From contig NZ_JACYOF010000010.1 in the NCBI RefSeq assembly GCF_014932895.1, forward strand, positions 1-64,000: a DNA stretch of 64,000 nt. Reading direction: 5' to 3'. A model generated the notes under the pieces. The model was given only the letters and a program-made list of their open reading frames with translations. It was not told the origin of the DNA and did no database searches. The position numbers and the translations under genes are program-made. The DNA is from Bacillus thuringiensis (GTDB taxonomy: Bacteria > Bacillota > Bacilli > Bacillales > Bacillaceae_G). Below, in pieces: positions 8,036 to 17,024 of the stretch (position 1 is the first letter of the stretch; each line of letters starts with the position of its first letter).

Positions 8036-9470
8036 TTCTTATTTGTGAATGAGTCATAGGAGAAGGGATATGTTCGGTGTTTGATGAAGTGTCTAAGTTC
8101 ATTTGAGCTATTTTTTCTTTTGAATCACGCAAAGAATGTTCAGTTAAATAGATGGCATATTCGTAAAATAATTGGCGCGTCAGTTCACTTTGTTCTTTTA
8201 ACTTTTCATCTTGGAATACAGTTCGCCCAGGTTTCGAGTTCGCTTCAAATAGCCATGGATTTTCTTGCGTGTCTAAACCGATATCAAAACCGATTTCCCC
8301 GATGTTCCCAGTTACTTGTTGATCGAGCGCATAACTGATTTGCAAGGCTGTTTGTTTTAATTTATTTTCAATTTGAACTTGTTTCGTTGAATCTGGAAAA
8401 AGTTCTTGCAGTAATTTTGTATCGCCACCGCTATTTACATGAGTTGTTAAGCTACCTTTGCCAGCAATTTTTGCGACGATTGCACTGACAACCCAATTGC
8501 CGAAATGATTTTTATTTGTATGAATGCGGAAATCGACAGGTTGCCCGTCGAAGCGAAGCAACGAAATACCTTGCTGTACGATAAACCTTTTTAAATCATG
8601 TCCTTTTAACACGTGGTTCAGAAGACTTTCTAATGATTGATACTTTCTAAGTTTGTTTTCTTCCTTTTCGCGATAACGACAGTAGTAGCAATTCTCTGTT
8701 TGAGAATAAAATATTTGATGAATATTTCTTCCGAAGCTACCATGTATCGGTTTCATGTAAACAGATTTATACGTACCAAGAAACCGTTCTACTTGTTCGA
8801 AATGTTGAAATGCTTCTGTGTTTGGTAATAAGGGCCTAATTGATTTGTCTTTTATAAGAAATTGATGAACTTCCCATTTATTGAAAAACCCTGGGTTAAA
8901 CCACGGAATGGCGTAGTCATGTTCTAATCTTCTTTTTGCTCTTACGATTGGTTTATAATTTTCGGCCTTGCGATTTGGTAATCGATCGTAAATGACATTT
9001 GGTAAAGGGACTTTTTTCTTTATCCATTGTTCCTCTTGAAAGAAATACCCTTCAATCGTTTCTTCTTCCCAGTTTATATGTTGAACGCCAAAGACAAATA
9101 CGAACGGTCGTAATGTAAAGGGTGGGGTTAGTAACTCACTGAGAGATGTTGCCCGATTTCCTAAAGGAATAGGTGAGTCATCGTTAAAACCAGTTGTGAA
9201 AATGCCGATTAATGGTCCGAAAATAATGGTTTGGTTTTGCGTGAATGCATGAATAGTAGTTGATTGAGGTAGTAAAAGTTTTTCGGCAATATGTTTTCCA
9301 ATAATGATTTCGCGAGTAAAGGAATAATGAATTTTTACATCTTCACTTGCAACATGACGTATGCCAAAGGAAAGGGATGTAATAGGTGGTGTAATAGAAA
9401 AAATATAAGGTAAAGTAATGCTATTTGGAGATTCATCTGAAATGTTAAATGTATATATGTGCTCTTTCAA
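8010..9470 (-). CDS. yheD: YheC/YheD-family ATP-grasp spore protein (YheD)
   Basis: A 486-aa protein of the YheC/YheD endospore coat-associated family, with an ATP-grasp-like fold in its second half (PIHGSFGRNIHQI, then FRIHTNK, and GEIGFDIGLD plus FEANSKPG near residues 420-445). These match the ATP- and metal-binding strands of ATP-grasp ligases. Its substrate is unknown. The start is TTG at 9470: AAAGGAGG lies 9-10 nt upstream, whereas a possible ATG at 9491 would overlap that ribosome site. It follows yheC with a 20-bp gap and is probably co-transcribed with it late in sporulation. Confidence 0.85.
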   Translation of the reverse strand: MKEHIYTFNISDESPNSITLPYIFSITPPITSLSFGIRHVASEDVKIHYSFTREIIIGKHIAEKLLLPQSTTIHAFTQNQTIIFGPLIGIFTTGFNDDSPIPLGNRATSLSELLTPPFTLRPFVFVFGVQHINWEEETIEGYFFQEEQWIKKKVPLPNVIYDRLPNRKAENYKPIVRAKRRLEHDYAIPWFNPGFFNKWEVHQFLIKDKSIRPLLPNTEAFQHFEQVERFLGTYKSVYMKPIHGSFGRNIHQIFYSQTENCYYCRYREKEENKLRKYQSLESLLNHVLKGHDLKRFIVQQGISLLRFDGQPVDFRIHTNKNHFGNWVVSAIVAKIAGKGSLTTHVNSGGDTKLLQELFPDSTKQVQIENKLKQTALQISYALDQQVTGNIGEIGFDIGLDTQENPWLFEANSKPGRTVFQDEKLKEQSELTRQLFYEYAIYLTEHSLRDSKEKIAQMNLDTSSNTEHIPSPMTHSQIRKQKLPPHS

Positions 9471-9490
9471 AATGAGATTACCTCCTTTCA

Positions 9491-10543
9491 TTATGGTGTA
9501 AAGCGGCTAAATTTAAGTGGTCCGTGAAAGATCTTTTCGGCTAACGAATCACTATGACGAATGTATTGTTCGTAAGAAGGAGTCGTGTTGACATACATAA
9601 GCCAAATTGCCCCTTTTTGATCCATAATTGTGGAAAGTTCTAGTTCGAATAATGAACAATAAGATTGATCCAACGTTTGGAACACTTCATTTATAATGTC
9701 GTGTAAAGCGTCTTGCAATAGTCGCACACCCGTACTAGATAGTACGTATTTAATTTTTGAAAACGAATGTAATGTGGAATCATCTGTTGCTGAAAGTAAA
9801 AATTGATTCGGAAATGAGCTTTTTTGTATAAATTGACCAATAACGTTCCAAGTTTGTTCTTTGTTTTTTTGGAAAATGGTTCGAATATGGAGTGGGTATG
9901 TTAATTGATTTGGTGGCTGCAGCATCGTATGCGTTATGTAACGTGCTGAAAGTATGTTAGATTTGTACCAAGATATAAATTCATCTGTCCGCTTGATTTG
10001 AGTAGAAGTATGATACGTTTCATGTATTGAATCGATATGAAACGTTTTATTTTTGTAAGTGACTCGATATAAACTTTCATTGGAATGTGTATTAGTGGGA
10101 CGTATAATAATATCCTTTGTTTTTAATAATAGTTTGAAAATGTTTTGTATCGTTGCTATTTCAAATTTTGGTATATAAGGAGATAATTTTTTATTAGTAA
10201 GAAATAAATCATGTAGTTCGCTTAAGTCAATCAGTGTGTTATTTAGAAAGGTAGTTGTAGGACGGTTGTGTAACGAGTGAATAATTGATTTTGCTTTTTT
10301 AAAGTCTGTTTCTTCGTTAAAAGAAGAACGATCGTATATATAAGAAGGAATAGGGAATGTTTGCTCTTTCCATTCTCCTGTATCTGTATCGTAAATAAGG
10401 CCAGAAACAAGGTCTGTTTTTGAATCAATACAAAATGGCGTAAACTGGGCAACGACATTATGATAAAGCCGAGCGCGTTTAGCGATTTCGGTGTAATATG
10501 TTTGCTCATAATGAGGTCGAGAAGTTAAAAGACCAAGAACCAA
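9491..10543 (-). CDS. yheC: YheC/YheD-family spore protein (YheC)
   Basis: A 350-aa member of the same family as the downstream gene. The N-terminal YheC-type domain (VLGLLTSRP) and the segment IPSYIYDRSSFNEETDF are typical; the ATP-grasp part is shorter and less conserved, ending with LFELELSTIMDQKGAIWLMYVN, so it may not be catalytic. The TTG start at 10543 has AAAGGAG 8-9 nt upstream; the alternative GTG at 10552 is inside that site. First gene of the yheC-yheD pair, divergent from yheB. I could not define its sporulation promoter in the 134-bp gap. Confidence 0.8.
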   Translation of the reverse strand: MVLGLLTSRPHYEQTYYTEIAKRARLYHNVVAQFTPFCIDSKTDLVSGLIYDTDTGEWKEQTFPIPSYIYDRSSFNEETDFKKAKSIIHSLHNRPTTTFLNNTLIDLSELHDLFLTNKKLSPYIPKFEIATIQNIFKLLLKTKDIIIRPTNTHSNESLYRVTYKNKTFHIDSIHETYHTSTQIKRTDEFISWYKSNILSARYITHTMLQPPNQLTYPLHIRTIFQKNKEQTWNVIGQFIQKSSFPNQFLLSATDDSTLHSFSKIKYVLSSTGVRLLQDALHDIINEVFQTLDQSYCSLFELELSTIMDQKGAIWLMYVNTTPSYEQYIRHSDSLAEKIFHGPLKFSRFTP

Positions 10544-10595
10544 CGAAATCACTCCTTTACTAACAAAATGTTGGCATAATAGGCGAAGCTATATA

Positions 10596-10624
10596 TTGCA
10601 AATACGTTTTTATACCATTATACT
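10596..10624 (+). promoter_or_regulatory. Sigma-A promoter of yheB
   Basis: TTGCAA (10596-10601), a 17-bp spacer and TATACT (10619-10624), with a start expected near 10631, about 45 nt before the yheB ATG. Confidence 0.6.
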
Positions 10625-10677
10625 TTTGTCCGTATGACGATATGCTATAGTTTTGGAGAAGCGAAAGGTTGGTTGTA

Positions 10678-11814
10678 ATGAATATATGGTTAAATATGCT
10701 AACGACGACAGGACTCGGGGCGATTATTGGAGGGTACACGAATCATTTAGCGATAAAAATGTTATTTCGTCCTCATCGTCCTATTTATATTGGGAAGTTT
10801 CAAGTTCCATTTACGCCGGGATTAATTCCGAAGCGCCGCGATGAGCTTGCTGTTCAATTAGGGAAAATGGTTGTAGAGCATTTGTTAACGCCAGAAGGAA
10901 TTGGAAAAAAGCTAACAAATGAAGAATTTCAAAAAAGTTTAATCCACTGGGCACAAGTGGAAATGGATAAAGTAATGACGAATGAACAATCGTTACGACA
11001 TATGTTAGAAAAATGGAATGTAGCACATGTAGAAGAAGAAGCGACCAAAAAAATCGAACATGTGATTACGGAAAAAATACAGGCATTTTTAGCGGAGTAC
11101 TATACATATACATGGGAACAAGCTTTACCTCATTCTGTACATGAAAAAGTAGAGAAGGCGATCCCAAATGTCTCGGCGTTTATTTTAGAGCGAGGAATTC
11201 GCTTTTTTGAAAGTGAAGAAGGAAAAGCGCGTCTTTCAAAAATGATTGATGATTTCTTTGCTTCCAGGGGAACGTTGCTTAACTTAGTCGGAATGTTTTT
11301 AGGGAATGTCAGTGTAGTGGATCGTGTGCAGCCAGAAGTCATTAAGTTTTTAGGGCAAGATGGCACGAAAAAGCTTTTAACTGATGTACTGCAAAAAGAG
11401 TGGGAAAAGTTAAAAGGAAGAGATGTAAAAGAATTAGAAACGTTTGTAGAGAAAGAAATGATTGTAAGCTCCATACTGTCAGCAGTTAAAGTCGAGGAAA
11501 CAGTGAGTAAATTTTTAAATCAATCTGTTCAGCGAGTGTGTGAACCAGTCCGAGAAACAATCATTGAAAAAGTGGTTCCAAGTGCAGTACAGAAAGGCTT
11601 GAAGTGGGGAACAGAAAACGTAGAGAGTATATTGAAAAATCTACACCTTGCGGAAATTGTCCAGCAAGAAGTGTCTACATTTTCAACAGAGAGACTAGAA
11701 GACCTAGTTCTGTCCATTACAAAAAATGAATTGAAAATGATTACGTATTTAGGGGCATTATTAGGCGGAATAATCGGACTCATGCAAGGGTTGTTACTGT
11801 TGTTCCTTAGGTAA
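10678..11814 (+). CDS. yheB: DUF445 family membrane protein YheB
   Basis: A 378-aa DUF445 protein with one hydrophobic segment at each end ([20 protein letters not shown] and [18 protein letters not shown]) and a long amphipathic, charged helical middle. The N-terminal motif [11 protein letters not shown] followed by [11 protein letters not shown] is diagnostic of the family. Function is unknown; it is likely a membrane-anchored coiled protein facing one side. ATG at 10678 is chosen over TTG at 10669 because GAAAGG ends about 11 nt before it and the length then matches B. subtilis YheB. It precedes yheA, as in B. subtilis. Confidence 0.88.
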   Translation: MNIWLNMLTTTGLGAIIGGYTNHLAIKMLFRPHRPIYIGKFQVPFTPGLIPKRRDELAVQLGKMVVEHLLTPEGIGKKLTNEEFQKSLIHWAQVEMDKVMTNEQSLRHMLEKWNVAHVEEEATKKIEHVITEKIQAFLAEYYTYTWEQALPHSVHEKVEKAIPNVSAFILERGIRFFESEEGKARLSKMIDDFFASRGTLLNLVGMFLGNVSVVDRVQPEVIKFLGQDGTKKLLTDVLQKEWEKLKGRDVKELETFVEKEMIVSSILSAVKVEETVSKFLNQSVQRVCEPVRETIIEKVVPSAVQKGLKWGTENVESILKNLHLAEIVQQEVSTFSTERLEDLVLSITKNELKMITYLGALLGGIIGLMQGLLLLFLR

Positions 11815-11849
11815 TAAAGATCAGTACATAGAAATAAAAGTGAAATTTC

Positions 11850-11878
11850 TTCACATCTCTTGCATAGTTTGATATGGT
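11850..11878 (+). promoter_or_regulatory. Probable sigma-A promoter of yheA
   Basis: TTCACA (11850-11855), a 17-bp spacer and TATGGT (11873-11878). Both hexamers are two mismatches or fewer from consensus. A start near 11885 leaves a leader of about 70 nt that contains two hairpins. Confidence 0.45.
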
Positions 11879-11908
11879 AAGAAGAGGTGCGTATGTAAAT
11901 GCACGTAA

Positions 11909-11938
11909 AAGGCAGTGCGAGCGAAAAGCACTAGCCTT
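11909..11938 (+). promoter_or_regulatory. Stem-loop just upstream of the yheA ribosome site
   Basis: AAGGC-AGTGC (11909-11918) pairs with GCACT-A-GCCTT (11928-11938), ten base pairs with one bulged A and a GAGCGAAAA loop. It ends 4 nt before the AAGGAGG of yheA. A stem so close to the ribosome site may stabilise the mRNA or tune translation; no T run follows, so it is not a terminator. Confidence 0.5.
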
Positions 11939-11957
11939 CTAAAGGAGGAAAAATAAA

Positions 11958-12314
11958 ATGACAAAAAACATTCATGATGTTGCATATGAATTACAAAAAG
12001 CAATCGCTGAAAACGAAGACTTCCAAACATTAAAAGCAAGCTACGCAGCAGTACAAGGTGATGCAGCTTCAAAGAATTTATTCGATGAGTTCCGTACAAT
12101 GCAACTTGGCCTACAACAAAAAATGATGCAAGGTCAAGAAATCACTGAAGAAGACAACCAAAAAGCACAAGAAGTTGTAGCTCGCATTCAACAAGATGCT
12201 AAAATTACAAAGTTAATGGAAACTGAGCAACGTTTAAACATCGTTATCACTGACGTTAACAAAATTATCATGAAGCCACTTGAAGAATTATATAGCGCGC
12301 AACAACAAGCGTAA
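11958..12314 (+). CDS. yheA: YlbF/YmcA-family protein YheA
   Basis: A 118-aa, nearly all-helical protein of the YlbF/YmcA (Com_YlbF) family, matching B. subtilis YheA in length and sequence ([22 protein letters not shown], and KPLEELYS near the C-terminus). Relatives YlbF and YmcA form a complex with YaaT that affects RNase Y; whether YheA joins it is unknown. A strong AAAGGAGG lies 9 nt before the ATG. Codon use looks like a well-expressed gene. It is followed by its own terminator. Confidence 0.88.
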   Translation: MTKNIHDVAYELQKAIAENEDFQTLKASYAAVQGDAASKNLFDEFRTMQLGLQQKMMQGQEITEEDNQKAQEVVARIQQDAKITKLMETEQRLNIVITDVNKIIMKPLEELYSAQQQA

Positions 12315-12318
12315 TGAT

Positions 12319-12349
12319 AGAAGACGCTCCTGGTATGGGGGCGTCTTTT
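12319..12349 (+). terminator. Terminator of yheA
   Basis: AAGACGC-CC pairs with GG-GCGTCTT around a short loop and ends in TTTTTT. It begins 5 bp after the yheA stop. Confidence 0.85.
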
Positions 12350-12411
12350 TTATTGTAGAAAAATGTAAGGGCTTTCTTTGTGTTGGTCAAAATACCGTCA
12401 AATTCATATTG

Positions 12412-12440
12412 TTGGAAAAATAATGTATTTGTAATATAAT
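12412..12440 (+). promoter_or_regulatory. Promoter of alsSD
   Basis: TTGGAA (12412-12417), a 17-bp spacer and a perfect TATAAT (12435-12440). The leader then holds an inverted repeat TTCACC (12453-12458) / GGTGAA (12473-12478) that could be an operator or hairpin. No alsR gene is next door, unlike in B. subtilis. Confidence 0.7.
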
Positions 12441-12525
12441 GATAAATGATACTTCACCACATTAATTAACTAGGTGAAATTAAAAATCTTTATTACACAC
12501 ATTATGAAATAAAGGGATGATTAGT

Positions 12526-14214
12526 TTGAGTACAGGTGTAAAAGCAAACGACGTGAAGACAAAAACAAAAGGAGCAGATCTTGTTGTTGATTGTTTAATT
12601 AAACAAGGTGTTACACATGTTTTCGGTATTCCAGGAGCGAAGATTGACTCTGTATTTGATGTACTGCAAGAAAGAGGACCAGAGTTAATTGTTTGTCGTC
12701 ATGAGCAAAATGCAGCATTTATGGCAGCGGCTATTGGTAGATTAACAGGGAAACCGGGCGTATGTCTTGTAACTTCAGGACCAGGGACATCAAATTTAGC
12801 GACAGGTCTTGTTACTGCGAATGCGGAGAGTGATCCCGTTGTTGCTTTAGCTGGTGCGGTTCCACGTACGGATCGATTAAAACGTACGCATCAATCTATG
12901 GATAATGCTGCACTATTCGAACCAATCACAAAATATAGCGTAGAAGTAGAACATCCGGATAATGTACCAGAAGCACTATCAAATGCATTTCGAAGTGCGA
13001 CTTCCACAAATCCAGGAGCAACTTTAGTAAGTCTTCCGCAAGACGTTATGACTGCGGAAACGACTGTCGAGTCTATCGGTGCGCTTTCTAAGCCACAGCT
13101 TGGAATCGCTCCCACACAAGATATTACATATGTAGTAGAAAAAATAAAATCAGCAAAATTACCGGTTATTTTACTCGGTATGAGAGCGAGCACAAATGAA
13201 GTGACGAAAGCCGTTCGTGAGTTAATTGCGGATACAGAACTTCCTGTCGTTGAAACATATCAAGCAGCTGGAGCAATTTCACGTGAGTTAGAAGATCATT
13301 TCTTCGGCCGCGTTGGATTATTCCGTAATCAACCAGGTGATATTTTACTAGAAGAAGCGGATCTCGTTATTTCAATCGGTTATGACCCAATTGAGTACGA
13401 TCCGAAATTCTGGAATAAACTTGGAGACAGAACAATTATTCATCTCGACGATCATCAAGCAGATATCGATCATGATTACCAACCAGAACGTGAATTAATT
13501 GGCGATATCGCTTTAACTGTAAATAGTATTGCAGAGAAATTACCTAAACTTGTATTATCTACAAAATCAGAAGCAGTTTTAGAACGACTACGCGCAAAAT
13601 TATCAGAGCAAGCAGAAGTTCCAAACCGTGCTTCAGAAGGTGTTACGCATCCCCTTCAAGTCATTCGTACACTTCGTTCTTTAATTGATGACGATACAAC
13701 TGTTACATGTGATATCGGCTCCCATTACATTTGGATGGCGAGATGTTTCCGTTCTTATGAACCACGTAGACTATTATTTAGTAACGGTATGCAAACGTTA
13801 GGTGTTGCACTTCCTTGGGCAATTGCTGCTACTTTAGTAGAACCAGGTAAAAAAGTAGTTTCCGTATCAGGTGATGGTGGTTTCTTATTCTCAGCGATGG
13901 AATTAGAAACAGCAGTGCGTTTAAACGCACCAATTGTACATCTCGTTTGGAGAGACGGTACATACGATATGGTTGCATTCCAGCAAATGATGAAATACGG
14001 TAGAACATCAGCGACAGAGTTCGGGGATGTTGATATTGTAAAATATGCGGAAAGCTTCGGTGCGAAAGGTCTTCGCGTTCATACTCCAGATGAATTAGAA
14101 GGTGTATTAAAATCCGCACTAGCAGCAGACGGTCCTGTCATTATTGATATTCCAATTGACTATCGTGACAACATTAAATTAAGCGAAAAATTATTACCAA
14201 ACCAATTGAACTAA
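12526..14214 (+). CDS. alsS: Acetolactate synthase, catabolic (AlsS)
   Basis: A 562-aa thiamine-diphosphate enzyme that condenses two pyruvates to alpha-acetolactate, first step to acetoin. The N-terminal ThDP-PYR domain has [11 protein letters not shown] and the catalytic Glu in RHEQNAA (near 60); the C-terminal PP domain has the Mg/ThDP motif [36 protein letters not shown] is typical of the FAD-independent catabolic enzyme and not of IlvB. TTG at 12526 is chosen because AAAGGGATGA lies just upstream; an ATG at 12517 is inside that site. It is followed 7 bp later by alsD. Expression is expected under acid or low oxygen. Confidence 0.92.
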   Translation: MSTGVKANDVKTKTKGADLVVDCLIKQGVTHVFGIPGAKIDSVFDVLQERGPELIVCRHEQNAAFMAAAIGRLTGKPGVCLVTSGPGTSNLATGLVTANAESDPVVALAGAVPRTDRLKRTHQSMDNAALFEPITKYSVEVEHPDNVPEALSNAFRSATSTNPGATLVSLPQDVMTAETTVESIGALSKPQLGIAPTQDITYVVEKIKSAKLPVILLGMRASTNEVTKAVRELIADTELPVVETYQAAGAISRELEDHFFGRVGLFRNQPGDILLEEADLVISIGYDPIEYDPKFWNKLGDRTIIHLDDHQADIDHDYQPERELIGDIALTVNSIAEKLPKLVLSTKSEAVLERLRAKLSEQAEVPNRASEGVTHPLQVIRTLRSLIDDDTTVTCDIGSHYIWMARCFRSYEPRRLLFSNGMQTLGVALPWAIAATLVEPGKKVVSVSGDGGFLFSAMELETAVRLNAPIVHLVWRDGTYDMVAFQQMMKYGRTSATEFGDVDIVKYAESFGAKGLRVHTPDELEGVLKSALAADGPVIIDIPIDYRDNIKLSEKLLPNQLN

Positions 14215-14221
14215 TGGGGGC

Positions 14222-14989
14222 ATGAGTGAGATGACTGTTGCGCAATTAATTGATATTGATGCAAAAAAAACGAAAATGAATAATGAAGTATATCAAACAT
14301 CTACAATGCTTGCGCTATTAGATGGTATATATGATGGTGTGATTAATTTTGAGGAACTGAAAGAACGTGGCGATTTTGGCATCGGAACATTTGATCAATT
14401 AGATGGTGAAATGATTGCATTTGATAATGAATTTTATCATTTACGTTCAGACGGTTCAGCAGAAAAAGTAGAACCAGAAGAGACAACGCCGTTTGCGACT
14501 GTAACGTTTTTTGAAAAGGAAATGAGTTATAAGATAGAGCGTCCAATGAATCGTGAAGAAGTGGAAGCCTTATTACATGAATTAATGCCAAGTAAAAACT
14601 TGTTTTATGCGATTCGAATGGATGGTACGTTCCGTGAAGTAAGAACGAGAACTGTTCCAAGACAAGAAAAACCGTATACGCCGCTCGTTGAAGTGACAAA
14701 ATCACAACCAATCTTTTCATTTAAAGATACGGACGGAACTTTGGCAGGATTTTGGACGCCAGATTACGCGCAAGGTATTGGTGTAGCTGGTTTCCACTTA
14801 CATTACATTGATGATGAAAGAAGCGGGGGCGGACATGTTTTTGACTTTGTTGTAGAAAATTGTACGATCCAAATTTGTCAAAAAGCTCATATGCATTTAG
14901 CACTTCCAGAAACAGCTGATTTTATGGCGGCTGAATTATCGAGAGAAAACTTAGAGAATGATATTGCAACTGCAGAAGGTGCGGAATAA
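14222..14989 (+). CDS. alsD: Alpha-acetolactate decarboxylase (AlsD)
   Basis: A 255-aa cytoplasmic zinc enzyme that converts acetolactate to acetoin. The zinc ligands are visible in FHLHYIDDERSGGGHVFDF (two His in HLH and the His of GGGH), and the conserved Glu lies in the FDNEFYHL region. The second gene of the alsSD operon. ATG at 14222 is very close to a GGGGG run; ATG at 14231, nine bases on, has better spacing and may be the true start, shortening the protein by three residues. A terminator shared with the next convergent gene follows. Confidence 0.92.
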   Translation: MSEMTVAQLIDIDAKKTKMNNEVYQTSTMLALLDGIYDGVINFEELKERGDFGIGTFDQLDGEMIAFDNEFYHLRSDGSAEKVEPEETTPFATVTFFEKEMSYKIERPMNREEVEALLHELMPSKNLFYAIRMDGTFREVRTRTVPRQEKPYTPLVEVTKSQPIFSFKDTDGTLAGFWTPDYAQGIGVAGFHLHYIDDERSGGGHVFDFVVENCTIQICQKAHMHLALPETADFMAAELSRENLENDIATAEGAE

Positions 14990-14993
14990 GAGG

Positions 14994-15024
14994 AAAGGGA
15001 AGCTATGTAAGCTTCCCTTTTTAT
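14994..15024. terminator. Bidirectional terminator between alsD and the glycosylase gene
   Basis: AAAGGGAAGCT (14994-15004) pairs with AGCTTCCCTTT (15010-15020), a 5-nt loop between, T run on the plus strand and A run upstream. Confidence 0.87.
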
Positions 15025-15635
15025 TTTGAAACAAACGGATGCCCCTCATAATAAAAACGCCACGGATAATGCACAGCTTCTTCTGCATAGTCGATATTAA
15101 TACGAGGTCCTGCTGTTATTTTATATTTTGATGACATATGTTCTTCTTCTGGAACGAGTTCAATGTGTAGCGTATCACTTTGTAAGGATACGCCGCGTTC
15201 TTCTAAAGTGATTCCGAGTGCACGGCATAGTTTGCCGGGACCGTTTGTTAAATTTTTATACTGCGCCTTTGTAATATCTGTTTTGTTGTAGCGCGCTAGT
15301 TTCATTTCTTCTATTCCATCTATTGGCTCAAGTGCTCGAATGAGAACGCCTTGCGGTGTGCCGACTGGTGCTGTAATGACGTTAAAACAATGGTACATAC
15401 CGTAAATTAAATATACGTAAGCATGCCCCGGTGCGCCAAACATGACTTCTGTTCGATCCGTTCGTCTGCCGCCGTAACTATGTGCGGCTTTATCATCTGG
15501 ACCTTTATATGCTTCTACTTCTACAATGATGCCGCTTCGTTTTATTCCGCCTACAATATGAACCAGTTTCTGTCCGAGTAATTTTTTTGCGACTTCTAAC
15601 GTATCGCCTTCATAAAAAGAAGGAAGTGCCTGCAT
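15021..15635 (-). CDS. DNA-3-methyladenine glycosylase (AAG/MPG family)
   Basis: A 204-aa base-excision repair enzyme that removes alkylated and deaminated purines from DNA. Family motifs: [19 protein letters not shown] near residue 40, with the catalytic Glu of [23 protein letters not shown] near 65-80, and [12 protein letters not shown] near 130. Length fits the bacterial family. The ATG is preceded by AAAGGAG at about 9 nt. It is a single gene convergent with alsD and divergent from the HAD gene. Confidence 0.92.
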   Translation of the reverse strand: MQALPSFYEGDTLEVAKKLLGQKLVHIVGGIKRSGIIVEVEAYKGPDDKAAHSYGGRRTDRTEVMFGAPGHAYVYLIYGMYHCFNVITAPVGTPQGVLIRALEPIDGIEEMKLARYNKTDITKAQYKNLTNGPGKLCRALGITLEERGVSLQSDTLHIELVPEEEHMSSKYKITAGPRINIDYAEEAVHYPWRFYYEGHPFVSK

Positions 15636-15769
15636 TGTACTATCTCCTTTGCTAAGTGTATATGTATATAGTAAACCAAATTTTCAGTAGTAATTCTAAC
15701 TCGTTCTATTTATCGGGTTTATTTCATAAATTATGGATAGAGTACAACAGCGAAGAGGGGGAGTGCGAC

Positions 15770-16639
15770 ATGATTTATCGCTTACTAGCTCTTAATATAG
15801 ATGGGACACTACTATACAATAATGGGAAAATCGCAAAAGGATTACGAGAAACCATTGAATTTGTAAAAAGAAAAGATGTCTACGTTACATTATTTACGAG
15901 TCGTAATTTTCAATCCGCTCATAAAGTAGCAAAGGCGTTAAAATTAGATTCTATATTAGTGACACACGGTGGTGCCTTCGTTTCAGCAACGTTAGATAAG
16001 CCTTACGTTCAAAGGAGATTATCTGAAGAGAAGACTTTTAATATTGTGCAGGTGTTAGAGCATTTTGATTGTAATGTACGCATTTCTCATGAACGATTTT
16101 CAATCGGAAATCGTGAGAGAAATACACCAAACTTAATTGCGCGTACTGTATTATCAAGTGCAGATCCGTTATTTTATCCGGTTCAATTTGTAGATTCGCT
16201 AGGTGATGCGCTTCGTGATCATCCAGTAGCGGCGCCAAAAATTGATGTTATTTTCCATAGTAAAGGTGAAAAAGAAAGAGGGTTAAATACGCTAAGAAAA
16301 GCGTTCCAAGATATACAGTATGTTGAATGTGACCCGAAACGAATAGAAATTTTGCCGCAAAATGTATCCAAGTTACGCGGATTACAATTGCTTGGAGAGC
16401 ATTTAAATATTTCGTTAAGTGAAATGGTTGCGATAGGAGATAGTATGGAAGATTTAGATGTCATTGAAAATGTAGGACTTGGGGTAGCGATGGGGAACGC
16501 ACCTGTTGAATTAAAACAAGCAGCAGACTGGATTACACGTTCAAATAGTGAGAACGGTGTAGAGTATATGATTAAAGAACATTTCCGTAAGCAATTCCCG
16601 CTTCCGTTTTTAAAGAATCACAAAAATACACCGAAATGA
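15770..16639 (+). CDS. Cof-type HAD hydrolase-like protein lacking the nucleophile Asp
   Basis: A 289-aa member of the Cof/HAD-IIB superfamily. Motif III/IV are intact (PQNVSKLRGLQLLGE and VAIGDSMEDLDVIENVGLGVAMGNAP), with a C2-type cap between. Motif I, normally DxDGT, reads LNIDGT: residue 9 is Asn (codon AAT) where the phosphate-accepting Asp should be, while the second Asp (11) remains. The protein may be catalytically dead or use another function. ATG 15770 has GAGGGGGAG upstream. It is followed by its own terminator; the substrate cannot be inferred. Confidence 0.85.
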   Translation: MIYRLLALNIDGTLLYNNGKIAKGLRETIEFVKRKDVYVTLFTSRNFQSAHKVAKALKLDSILVTHGGAFVSATLDKPYVQRRLSEEKTFNIVQVLEHFDCNVRISHERFSIGNRERNTPNLIARTVLSSADPLFYPVQFVDSLGDALRDHPVAAPKIDVIFHSKGEKERGLNTLRKAFQDIQYVECDPKRIEILPQNVSKLRGLQLLGEHLNISLSEMVAIGDSMEDLDVIENVGLGVAMGNAPVELKQAADWITRSNSENGVEYMIKEHFRKQFPLPFLKNHKNTPK

Positions 16640-16644
16640 TGAAG

Positions 16645-16673
16645 AAAAACGTAGCTTTTGGCTACGTTTTTTT
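16645..16673 (+). terminator. Terminator of the HAD gene
   Basis: AAAAACGTAGC (16645-16655) pairs with GCTACGTTTTT (16661-16671) around TTTTG, followed by more T residues. Confidence 0.87.
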
Positions 16674-17024
16674 ATTGAACATATTTTTGTGAATGAAAGC
16701 GATTTAGTTTGTGAATTGTGTATGGAATTCATACAATTCACTTGAATACTCTAGGAAACTGGTGTAAAGTGGATGATGTTGCCAGAATAGTTACACCACA
16801 TAAAATATCCTTCAGGTTAATTTTGTTGAGCTCCCATACGCAAAAGTATTTCCGCATGATAGTTTAGTTCACGTATTATCTCAAAAATGAATTGTAGTAA
16901 TTTTAATAATTAGTTGTAGCGTGTCTTTGTTTTATTTAAATGCATTATTTTAAGTTAATGTGAGTAAGACTTGGTATATATGAAATGTACTTCTTTTGTG
17001 GTTTTAGGAAGTGGAAAAGGGGGA
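16674..17024 (+). other. 350-bp region upstream of the giant adhesin
   Basis: No ORF with a ribosome site. It holds an imperfect inverted repeat GTGAATTG..TATG / CATACAATTCAC at about 16711-16741 with a GAATT centre, which could be an operator or a hairpin, and a weak cre-like sequence TGAAAGCGATTTAG near 16695. I could not pick a convincing sigma-A promoter for the adhesin. Confidence 0.45.

Noticed and set aside
16711-16741. PlcR-box-like palindrome upstream of the adhesin
   Set aside because: The spacing between TATG and CATA is three bases short of the TATGNANNNNTNCATA consensus.
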